NCBI GenBank assembly: GCA_043777755.1
Contig: JAYWHK010000339.1
Location: forward strand, 1 to 16,128
Source of the DNA: CANHEE01 sp043777755
GTDB lineage: Bacteria; Bacteroidota; Bacteroidia; Chitinophagales; Saprospiraceae
DNA length: 16,128 nt
Reading direction: 5' to 3'
Shown: piece after piece, positions 1 through 5,706 of the stretch
Layout: each line of letters starts with the position of its first letter
How positions within the stretch are numbered: position 1 is the stretch's first letter
The notes under the pieces: generated by a model
Told to the model about the DNA's origin: nothing
The model's input: only the letters and a program-made list of their open reading frames with translations
Database searches by the model: none
Program-made: the position numbers and the translations under genes

Positions 1-63
1 ATTAGTGTGATTATTATATGTTTTGAATTGACTATAATAACTCTTTTCTTGACTTTTTGTTCC

Positions 64-116
64 TCTTCTTAGGATTCCCTTAGCTTAATGACATTGCCCA
101 AAAGGGAGGACTTGCA
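64..116. repeat. Palindromic intergenic repeat at the left end
   Basis: The stretch contains TCCCTT (76-81) and AAGGGA (102-107), which can pair. It also contains CCTTAGCTTAATG (78-90), whose exact reverse complement recurs at 16024-16036 beyond trpA. The part reading GGGAGGACTT (104-113) resembles the end of the large inverted-repeat arm found after trpC. I read it as a composite of dispersed Bacteroidota-type intergenic repeats, not a gene. No start codon with a plausible reading frame lies here. Confidence 0.6.
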
Positions 117-130
117 AACTAAACGAAAAC

Positions 131-210
131 GACTTGCAGACTTACGACTAAAAACAACATCACGTACAGGACTTGCAGACTTACGACTATAAAACGACTA
201 AAAACGACTA
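131..210. repeat. GACTTACGACTA repeat cluster upstream of trpE
   Basis: GACTTACGACT occurs at 139-149 and 178-188. The 17-nt segment CATCACGTACAGGACTT (158-174) has its reverse complement at 2230-2246 after trpG. The unit ACGACTA then repeats at 183-189, 194-200 and 204-210 and runs up to 9 nt before the trpE start. The trpE leader is therefore mostly repeat-derived. I found no clear TAnnTTTG box with correct spacing and no leader peptide with adjacent Trp codons. The closest promoter-like match is TATGTTTTG (17-25), which has one extra spacer base. Confidence 0.8.
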
Positions 211-218
211 TTAAAAAA

Positions 219-1613
219 ATGATAAATATTTCCACAAAAGTTGAAAAAAGATTAGCAGATATGCTAACGCCCGTGAGTGCTTATTTAAAGCTCCGTGACC
301 ATTACAATTCGGCAGCATTGCTCGAAAGTACAGATTTTCATAGCCGTGAAAACTGTATGTCGCTGATTGGTTTAGAGCCCTTGGCGAGTATTATGGTCAA
401 GGATTTGGTCGTGACAAAAACCATTGGAGCAATTGCTGAAAGCAAAAAAATCGAAAATGCGCAAGACATTCCAAATGCGTTACAAGATTTTTCAGACAGC
501 TTTAATATTAATTATTTGTCTGATTATCAAGGATTTAACGGACTTTTTGGTTACGCATCTTTTGAAGCGATTCGATATTTTGATAGCAATGAATTTCCTA
601 CGAAAAAAAGAAAAATAGAAATTCCAGAAATCTATTATACTTTTTATCGCTACATTTTGATTTTTAATCATTTCAACGACGAATTGTTTTTACTTGAAAA
701 TATTCCAGCTGGCGAAAACTCCGAATTGGAGCGTTTAGAAATTTTATTAGGCAAAAATGTAGCGCAACATACATTTGAAACCGTTGGCGAAGAAACATCG
801 AATATTAACGACGAACAATTCAAAAAATTGGTAACAATTGGCAAACACCATTGTCAAATTGGCGATGTTTTTCAAATTGTTTTCAGCCGTCAATTCGCTC
901 AAAAATTCAAAGGCGACGATTTTACAGTGTATCGTCATTTGCGAAGCATCAATCCGAGTCCGTATTTGTTTTACTTTGATTTTGGCGGATTTCACATCAT
1001 GGGAAGCAGTCCAGAAGCGCAATTGGTCATCGAAAACGGCGTTGCTTCGGTCAATCCAATCGCTGGAACGTACAAACGCACAGGCGACGACGAACAAGAT
1101 AGAATCCAAGCGTCGCTTCTCCTCGAAGATGCAAAAGAGCAATCCGAACACATTATGTTGGTAGATTTGGCAAGAAATGACCTTAGCCGCAACGCTAAAA
1201 ATGTACGGGTTGCAAAGTTGAAAGAAGTACAATTTTTTAGCCATGTTATTCATTTGGTCAGCAAAGTTCAAGGCGATTTACCTGAAAATACCAGTCCTTT
1301 CCGTCTTTTGAGCGATACTTTTCCAGCGGGAACGCTCTCTGGCGCACCGAAATACAAAGCGATTGACCTGATTCATCACTACGAAACTCAAACTCGAGGT
1401 ATTTATGGCGGCGGTATTGGTTTGGTGGATTTTAATGGAAATCTAAATCATGCCATTATGATTCGTTCTTTTTTGAGCAAAAACAATACCTTGTATTATC
1501 AAGCTGGCGCAGGAATTGTCGTCACGAGCAACGAAGAAAGCGAATTGCAAGAAGTGAACAATAAAATCAAAGCATTGAGAACAGCGATTAAAAAAGCAAC
1601 TTCTACGTTATGA
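219..1613 (+). CDS. trpE: Anthranilate synthase component I (TrpE)
   Basis: Cytoplasmic large subunit of anthranilate synthase. It converts chorismate to anthranilate using ammonia delivered by TrpG, the first committed step of tryptophan synthesis. The 464-aa length fits the family. The N-terminal domain carries LLES (residues 34-37), the element that in characterised TrpE proteins takes part in binding feedback-inhibiting tryptophan, so allosteric inhibition is likely retained. The chorismate-binding C-terminal domain shows NPSPYLFYF, GSSPE, PIAGTYKRTG, LLEDAKEQSEH, DLARND, FPAGTLSGAPK and YGGGIGLVDF in the expected order. The start is the ATG after an A-rich leader with no Shine-Dalgarno, usual in Bacteroidota. 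The stop overlaps the trpG start (ATGA), indicating coupled translation. PIAGTYKRTG in place of PIAGTRPRG separates it from the enteric type; anthranilate synthase is preferred over aminodeoxychorismate synthase because of the trp neighbours. Confidence 0.97.
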   Translation: MINISTKVEKRLADMLTPVSAYLKLRDHYNSAALLESTDFHSRENCMSLIGLEPLASIMVKDLVVTKTIGAIAESKKIENAQDIPNALQDFSDSFNINYLSDYQGFNGLFGYASFEAIRYFDSNEFPTKKRKIEIPEIYYTFYRYILIFNHFNDELFLLENIPAGENSELERLEILLGKNVAQHTFETVGEETSNINDEQFKKLVTIGKHHCQIGDVFQIVFSRQFAQKFKGDDFTVYRHLRSINPSPYLFYFDFGGFHIMGSSPEAQLVIENGVASVNPIAGTYKRTGDDEQDRIQASLLLEDAKEQSEHIMLVDLARNDLSRNAKNVRVAKLKEVQFFSHVIHLVSKVQGDLPENTSPFRLLSDTFPAGTLSGAPKYKAIDLIHHYETQTRGIYGGGIGLVDFNGNLNHAIMIRSFLSKNNTLYYQAGAGIVVTSNEESELQEVNNKIKALRTAIKKATSTL

Positions 1614-2176
1614 AAATATTAGTTTTAGATAATTACGATAGTTTTGTATATAATTTGGTACAATACATTGAAGAAATCATTGGCGAAAACGTTACGGTTC
1701 GTCGCAACGATGCCATTACTTTGGACGAAGTAGAAGCCTTCGACACGATTATTTTGAGTCCAGGTCCAGGTGTTCCTTCGGAAGCAGGCATTATGTTGGA
1801 TTTGATAAAACGCTATGCGCCAACTAAAAAAATATTTGGTGTTTGTCTTGGTCAGCAAGCGATTGGCGAAGCCTTTGGAGGCGATTTGACGAACCTTGAT
1901 TTTCCTTTTCACGGACTCGAAACACCCATTCAAATCATTGACAATCAAGAAATTACGTTTAAAAATATGCCTTCGGAAATCAATGTTGGACGTTATCACA
2001 GTTGGGTTGTGAAAAGAGAAAGTCTTCCAGATTGTTTCCATATCACAGCTGTTGATGAACAAGGAAATATCATGGGATTGCGTCATAAAACCTACGATGT
2101 CAGTGGTGTTCAGTTTCATCCAGAAAGTATAATGACACCCGAAGGGAAAATGATGCTGAGGAATGTTATTTTTTAG
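1610..2176 (+). CDS. trpG: Anthranilate synthase glutamine amidotransferase component (TrpG)
   Basis: Small subunit of anthranilate synthase. It hydrolyses glutamine and channels ammonia to TrpE. The 188-aa protein is a complete class I glutamine amidotransferase domain: LDNYDSF at the N-terminus, the oxyanion-loop motif LSPGPG (49-54), the nucleophile elbow GVCLGQQA with Cys79, YHSW with His130, and the catalytic pair in GVQFHPES (His170 and Glu172). GQQA replaces the commoner GHQA, a tolerated variation. The ATG overlaps the trpE stop by 4 nt. The TAG stop codon lies inside the first copy of the downstream repeat family (TTTTAGTCGTAAGTC), so the repeat abuts and supplies the end of the gene. 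The protein could also serve folate synthesis as PabA, as single shared TrpG/PabA proteins do in some bacteria; this cannot be decided here. Confidence 0.96.
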   Translation: MKILVLDNYDSFVYNLVQYIEEIIGENVTVRRNDAITLDEVEAFDTIILSPGPGVPSEAGIMLDLIKRYAPTKKIFGVCLGQQAIGEAFGGDLTNLDFPFHGLETPIQIIDNQEITFKNMPSEINVGRYHSWVVKRESLPDCFHITAVDEQGNIMGLRHKTYDVSGVQFHPESIMTPEGKMMLRNVIF

Positions 2177-2334
2177 TCGTAAGTCCTGTACGCGTGATGC
2201 GTATTTTAGTCGTAAGTCTTTTTAGTCGTAAGTCCTGTACGTGATGCGTATTTTAGTCGTAAGTTACCTACGTATAGGACTTACGGACTTACGACTTAAA
2301 GACTTACGACTACAACCGACTATAACAACTATTT
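2174..2334. repeat. AGTCGTAAGTC repeat array, left flank of the four-helix gene
   Basis: AGTCGTAAGTC occurs on the + strand at 2175-2185, 2208-2218, 2224-2234 and, with its last base changed, at 2255-2265. The reverse complement occurs at 2286-2296 and 2301-2311. A longer unit, GTGATGCGTATTTTAGTCGT plus AAGT, is present twice (2194-2217 and 2241-2264). The reverse complement of its core reappears on the other side of the four-helix gene at 2776-2799. Spacing is irregular and both orientations occur, which argues against CRISPR and for a palindromic dispersed repeat. The tail (2305-2334) repeats CGACTA-like units just as the trpE leader does. Confidence 0.88.
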
Positions 2335-2356
2335 TAAATTATAAAAAACTAAAAGT

Positions 2357-2704
2357 ATGACATTTAAACAATTTGAAGACATTATTGCTTGACAAAAAGC
2401 CCAAGATTTAGCTGTTTTTATTTACACAAATTTTGGACAATTAAAAGACTTTAGCTACCGTGACCAAATTTGTAGGGCTTCTGTTTCAATATCGAATAAC
2501 ATTGCAGAAGGATTTGACAGAAGTTCCGATAAAGATTTTGTTCGTTTTTTATATATTGCAAAAGCATCTAATAGTGAGGTTAAATCAATGCTTTATTTGG
2601 CATTAAGACTTAATTTTCTTCAAAAAGAAGCACAAGAAGAAGGTTTGCAAAAGACTATTGAAATTAATAAGTTATTAAACGGTTTGATAAAAGCTATTGG
2701 TTAA
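2357..2704 (+). pseudogene. Four-helix-bundle (23S rRNA intervening-sequence type) protein gene with in-frame TGA at codon 12
   Basis: Reading from ATG 2357 gives MTFKQFEDIIA, then TGA (2390-2392), then an uninterrupted 103-codon frame to TAA at 2702-2704. The downstream part carries the hallmark segments of the S23/four-helix-bundle family: YRDQICRASVSISNNIAEGF, RFLYIAKAS and SEVKSMLYLALRL. Family members typically read FEDIxAWQKAxxLAxxIY, so the TGA sits exactly where TGG (Trp) is expected: a one-base nonsense change in a gene that is otherwise full length (115 codons) and in frame. No alternative start lies close behind the stop. The cellular role of free-standing members is not well established; relatives include proteins of 23S rRNA intervening sequences and the Avd accessory of diversity-generating retroelements. 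The gene is bracketed by inverted repeat arrays and separates trpG from trpD, suggesting a cassette inserted into the operon. It may be a young pseudogene, a sequencing error or a read-through gene. Confidence 0.85.
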
Positions 2705-2707
2705 AAA

Positions 2708-2837
2708 AGTCGTAAGTCGTTTTAGTCGTAAGTCAAAAAGTCCTACGTAACCGTATGCGACTTACGACTAAAAATGACTTACGACTAAAATACGCATCAT
2801 GCACAGCTGACTTACGACTAAAATTGACTTACGACTA
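2708..2837. repeat. GACTTACGACT repeat array, right flank of the four-helix gene
   Basis: AGTCGTAAGTC occurs at 2708-2718 and 2724-2734, followed by four reverse-complement copies GACTTACGACT at 2759-2769, 2776-2786, 2809-2819 and 2826-2836. The 24 nt at 2776-2799 are the exact reverse complement of 2195-2218 on the left side, so the two arrays form inverted flanks around the four-helix gene. The last copy ends 13 nt before the trpD start and makes up most of the trpD leader. Confidence 0.88.
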
Positions 2838-2849
2838 AAATTTTATCTT

Positions 2850-3842
2850 ATGAAAAAAATACTACAACATTTATTCGAGCATAAAGCACTGTCACGTACA
2901 GAGGCAAAAGAAGTGCTGACTAATATTACCAACAATAAATACAATGAAGCACAAATTGCTGCGTTTATTACGGTATATTTGATGCGTTCCATGACGGTAG
3001 AGGAACTGCAAGGTTTCCGTGATGCCTTGTTGGAACTGTGTTTGCCAGCCGATTTTGAAGGCGCATCTACTATAGATATGTGTGGAACAGGTGGCGATGG
3101 CAAAAACACCTTCAATATCAGCACCTTAGCGAGCGTTGTAGTGGCGGGAGCAGGTTACAAAGTGACCAAACATGGCAATTATGGCGTTTCGTCAGTGTGC
3201 GGAAGCTCCAATGTATTGGAATTTTTAGGCTATCGTTTTAGCAACAATATGGACGTTTTGAAAAAACAATTGGACGACACCAATATTTGTTTTCTTCATG
3301 CGCCAATGTTTCATCCAGCGATGAAATCCGTTGGACCAATTCGACAATTGTTGGGTGTGAAAACCTTTTTTAATATGTTAGGACCTTTGGTCAATCCTGC
3401 GCAACCCAAACAGCAATGTGTAGGTGTTTTTAGTATGGAATTGGCTCGTTTGTACCAATATATTTACCAACAAACCGACAAGCAATACGCTATTGTACAC
3501 GGTTTAGATGGTTTTGATGAAGTTTCCTTGACAGGAGCTTGTGCCGTAAAAACACCACAAGGCGAACAAGTTATTACACCAGAATCCTTTGGTTTTCAAA
3601 GACTTACACTCGAATCCATAGATGGTGGCGAAACAATTGGCGAAGCAGCACGTATTTTCATAGATGTTTTGAGTGGAAAAGGAACAAGTGCGCAAGAAAA
3701 CGCCGTGATTGCCAATGCCGCATTAGGAATCCAATGTTTCAAACCAAGCGCATCATTGACCGATTGCGTAGCGGAAGCGTCAGAAAGCCTAAAAGCAGGC
3801 AAAGCAAAAAAAACATTTGAAAAATTATTGGCAACTGTTTAA
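2850..3842 (+). CDS. trpD: Anthranilate phosphoribosyltransferase (TrpD)
   Basis: Transfers the phosphoribosyl group of PRPP to anthranilate, giving N-(5'-phosphoribosyl)anthranilate, the second pathway step; cytoplasmic. At 330 aa it has the usual length of a stand-alone TrpD, with no fused amidotransferase domain. The N-terminal helical region is followed by the PRPP/pyrophosphate-binding loop CGTGGDGKNTFNIST (from residue 78), then KHGN (107-110) and SSVCGSSNVLEFLG, the anthranilate-side segment VGPIRQLLGVKTFFNMLGPL, and HGLDGFDE with the acidic pair linked to Mg-PRPP binding. The ATG at 2850 is the only sensible start and follows the repeat array directly. Separation from trpG by the four-helix cassette breaks the tight spacing usual between these genes. 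No own promoter was recognised, so expression probably depends on transcription through the repeats. Confidence 0.97.
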   Translation: MKKILQHLFEHKALSRTEAKEVLTNITNNKYNEAQIAAFITVYLMRSMTVEELQGFRDALLELCLPADFEGASTIDMCGTGGDGKNTFNISTLASVVVAGAGYKVTKHGNYGVSSVCGSSNVLEFLGYRFSNNMDVLKKQLDDTNICFLHAPMFHPAMKSVGPIRQLLGVKTFFNMLGPLVNPAQPKQQCVGVFSMELARLYQYIYQQTDKQYAIVHGLDGFDEVSLTGACAVKTPQGEQVITPESFGFQRLTLESIDGGETIGEAARIFIDVLSGKGTSAQENAVIANAALGIQCFKPSASLTDCVAEASESLKAGKAKKTFEKLLATV

Positions 3843-4015
3843 AATATTTGGAATGGTTTGGATTTGTTCAAATTAAACGTGTACGCTAATTTGTTTAAAT
3901 CTTAGAGCGTTTGAATGTTTTATATTGTCAATTAGTTAGAACAATCACAAACAACTCCAAACAAAACAAACAACCCAAACAATAGATAAACAACTCCAAA
4001 CAAAAATTAAATATT
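3843..4015. repeat. trpD-trpC intergenic repeat element
   Basis: This spacer contains TCAATTAGTTAGAAC (3928-3942). Its exact 15-nt reverse complement lies at 12413-12427 upstream of the large secreted-protein gene. Around it are TGGTTTGGATTTGTT-like sequence on one side and repeated AACAACTCCAAACAAA on the other (3950-3965 and 3989-4004), which are roughly complementary in the manner of an imperfect inverted repeat. I see no terminator and no convincing promoter. Confidence 0.65.
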
Positions 4016-4852
4016 ATGACGATTTTAGAAGAAATAATTGCACACAAGCTAAAAGAAGTAAAAAAGGCTAAAAAAAGTCCTTTGGAAGGATTGGAAAGCT
4101 ACGAGAAAAGAACACCTCTTTCTTTGAGAAAAGCCTTTGCAGCAAAAAGAGGAATGGGATTGATAGCCGAGTTTAAAAGACATTCGCCATCAAAAGGAAC
4201 AATCAACAGTACCTCTGGCGTCAAAGAAGTGACACAAGGATACGTTGGTGCAATGGCAACTGCATTGTCTGTTTTGACTGACCACGATTTTTTTGGAGGC
4301 ACACTTCAAGACTTGATGATTGCGAGAGAAGCCAATCCTTTGACACCAATTTTACGCAAAGATTTTATCATTGATCCTTTCCAAATCACGGAAGCGAAGC
4401 GTTGTGGCGCAGACATTATTTTGTTGATAGCTGAATGTTTGACCGAAACACAAGTTGCTGATTATGCGAAGTTTGCAAAAGATTTGGGGCTTTCTGTTTT
4501 GTTGGAAATTCACAACGAAGAACAGCTCGAAAAATATACTTCGCACGTAGATGCCGTAGGAATAAACAACCGAGATTTGAAATCTTTCAAAGTTTCGGTA
4601 GAACAATCTATCAAACTTTTTTCAAAATTGCCCAAAGAAGCTTTGGCGATTTCGGAAAGTGGCATCAGCGACCCAACAACTGCCGTCCGACTTTTAGAAG
4701 CAGGATTTAATGGACTTTTAATAGGCGAACAATTTATGAAAAGTAAAAATCCAGCTGAAGAATGTGACGCGTTTGTCAGCGAAGTCATGCGTTTTCAATA
4801 TATGAATCAACCCAAACCAACCCAATTGCGGAATCCGTTGAAATGGAAATAA
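4016..4852 (+). CDS. trpC: Indole-3-glycerol-phosphate synthase (TrpC)
   Basis: Closes the indole ring: converts carboxyphenylamino-deoxyribulose phosphate to indole-3-glycerol phosphate with loss of CO2 and water. A single-domain (beta/alpha)8 barrel of 278 aa, not fused to TrpF. Recognisable elements are LIAEFKRHSPSKG (Glu52, Lys54 and Lys60), LTDHDFFGG, PILRKDF with the catalytic Lys115, LLIAECL with Glu140, EIHNEEQ with Glu164, GINNRDL (Asn185, Arg186), SESGIS (Glu214, Ser215) and the phosphate-binding GFNGLLIGEQFM. The C-terminal tail after residue 250 (ending LRNPLKWK) is somewhat longer than usual. The TAA stop is followed one base later by the left arm of a 35-nt perfect inverted repeat whose other arm lies inside trpF. 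Confidence 0.97.
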   Translation: MTILEEIIAHKLKEVKKAKKSPLEGLESYEKRTPLSLRKAFAAKRGMGLIAEFKRHSPSKGTINSTSGVKEVTQGYVGAMATALSVLTDHDFFGGTLQDLMIAREANPLTPILRKDFIIDPFQITEAKRCGADIILLIAECLTETQVADYAKFAKDLGLSVLLEIHNEEQLEKYTSHVDAVGINNRDLKSFKVSVEQSIKLFSKLPKEALAISESGISDPTTAVRLLEAGFNGLLIGEQFMKSKNPAEECDAFVSEVMRFQYMNQPKPTQLRNPLKWK

Positions 4853-4853
4853 T

Positions 4854-5005
4854 AGCCCCACCTAAATCCTCCCCTGATGGGAGGACTTACCAATGTAGCG
4901 GCTTTACGAGATATAACTAATTGATAATCTGTTTTTTATAAAATAAAATCTATGCAAACATCGAATCAAAAAGTCCTCCCATCAGGGGAGGATTTAGGTG
5001 GGGCT
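4854..5005. repeat. 35-nt perfect inverted repeat spanning the trpC-trpF junction
   Basis: The arm at 4854-4888 begins AGCCCCACCTAAATCCTCCC, and its exact reverse complement is at 4971-5005. The loop of 82 nt (4889-4970) contains the trpF start codon at 4952. Each arm also has its own small palindrome (TCCTCCC and GGGAGGA around CTGAT). The right arm is translated as residues 7-18 of TrpF. In mRNA the arms could form a 35-bp duplex that exposes the trpF start in the loop but buries its early codons. Confidence 0.93.
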
Positions 5006-5656
5006 TTAACCATCAAAGTTTGCGGTATGCGAAATCCTGAAAATATAGCTACAATTGCAGCATTGCCGATAGATTACATGGGTTTTATTTTTTATGAAAA
5101 ATCGCAACGTTATGTTAGTGGAGCAACGGGTTTTAACCCGTTGGAAAATCTCAACGGGTTAAAACCCGTTGCTTCGGTTGGTGTTTTTGTCAATGAAAAA
5201 ATTGATGTCATTTTGTCAAAAATCGCTGATTATCAATTAGTTGCGATACAATTACACGGAAACGAAACGAATGATTTTATCAAAACATTACGTCATAACG
5301 TAATATCGGGCGACCGCAAGGGTACGCCCGTACAAGTTTTCAAAGCGATTTCCATATCCGAAGCAGCAGATTTTGAAAAAATCCATGATTATCCAGATGC
5401 TGATTTTTTATTGTTGGACACCAAAACGCCACAACACGGCGGCAGCGGTCAAAAATTTGATTGGAATTTGTTAAACGATATTGATTTTCCAAAACCGTTT
5501 TTTCTGAGCGGAGGAATTTCGTTGGAAGATGTAGAAGCAATTAAAGCATTGAAAATCAATAATTTATACGGCATTGACATCAATAGTAAATTTGAAATCG
5601 AACCAGCGTTGAAAGATGTGGAAAAAGTGGAACAGTTTGTAAAAGCAATGCGCTAA
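4952..5656 (+). CDS. trpF: Phosphoribosylanthranilate isomerase (TrpF) carrying three in-frame palindromic insertions
   Basis: Catalyses the Amadori rearrangement of phosphoribosylanthranilate to the deoxyribulose form used by TrpC. The family core is intact: IKVCGMR with the catalytic Cys24, GFIFYEKSQRYV, VGVFVNE, IQLHGNE, VFKAI, DFLLLDT with the catalytic Asp156, GGSGQKFDW, FFLSGGIS and the phosphate-binding GIDINSKFE. At 234 aa it is about 20-30 residues longer than most family members, which usually begin right at the KVCGM strand. The extra sequence coincides with repeats: residues 7-18 (KVLPSGEDLGGA) are encoded by one arm of the trpC-trpF inverted repeat; residues 58-74 by a hairpin of 21-nt arms; residues 119-127 by a GGGCG...CGCCC hairpin. 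All three keep the frame and avoid catalytic strands. The ATG at 4952 is used because the next in-frame ATG (residue 26) would delete the catalytic cysteine. Confidence 0.95.
   Translation: MQTSNQKVLPSGEDLGGALTIKVCGMRNPENIATIAALPIDYMGFIFYEKSQRYVSGATGFNPLENLNGLKPVASVGVFVNEKIDVILSKIADYQLVAIQLHGNETNDFIKTLRHNVISGDRKGTPVQVFKAISISEAADFEKIHDYPDADFLLLDTKTPQHGGSGQKFDWNLLNDIDFPKPFFLSGGISLEDVEAIKALKINNLYGIDINSKFEIEPALKDVEKVEQFVKAMR
5123..5172. repeat. In-frame inverted repeat inside trpF (second element)
   Basis: Perfect 21-nt arms at 5123-5143 and 5152-5172 are separated by 8 nt. Each arm contains the palindrome AACGGGTT-TT-AACCCGTT or its equivalent, so the element is a nested palindrome. It encodes ATGFNPLENLNGLKPVA (residues 58-74) between the conserved RYV and VGVFVN segments, a surface-exposed variable stretch in TrpF structures. 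Confidence 0.93.
5307..5330. repeat. In-frame GGGCG/CGCCC hairpin inside trpF (third element)
   Basis: CGGGCG (5307-5312) pairs with CGCCCG (5325-5330). An inner ACC/GGT pairing (5313-5315 with 5321-5323) extends the stem past one bulged base. It is translated as SGDRKGTPV (residues 119-127) between the LHGNE segment and the VFKAI strand. This region is shorter in typical TrpF proteins. Confidence 0.75.
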
Positions 5657-5663
5657 TTTTTTA

Positions 5664-5688
5664 TTTTGTTAAAAAATACGTATTTTTG
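5664..5688 (+). promoter_or_regulatory. Possible Bacteroidota-type promoter for the 5707 gene
   Basis: TATTTTTG (5681-5688) matches the TAnnTTTG -7 consensus of Bacteroidota. A transcript starting a few bases later would leave a leader of roughly 10-15 nt before ATG 5707. The only upstream TTG-type box (TTTTG, 5664-5668) is too close (12 nt) for the usual spacing of about 19, so the match is partial. Confidence 0.4.
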
Positions 5689-5706
5689 TCAAAAAATTTT
5701 AATATC

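Noticed and set aside
1..218. A trp leader peptide or T-box upstream of trpE
   Set aside because: No short frame with adjacent TGG codons and no T-box-like sequence is visible; the stretch is filled by repeats.
747..1271. A 174-codon frame on the - strand opposite trpE
   Set aside because: It is a shadow of the trpE coding strand; trpE has full motif support.
2390..2392. Genome-wide reassignment of UGA to Trp
   Set aside because: trpE, the 11543 gene and trpA end with TGA at normal family lengths, and Trp is encoded by TGG throughout, so UGA is a stop codon here.
2174..2837. A CRISPR array made of AGTCGTAAGTC repeats
   Set aside because: Repeat units are only 11 nt, occur in both orientations with irregular spacing, the intervals themselves recur, and no cas gene is nearby.
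5686..5706. TTG start for the PD-(D/E)XK-like gene
   Set aside because: The TTG overlaps a -7 promoter-like box and ATG 5707 gives a cleaner N-terminus.
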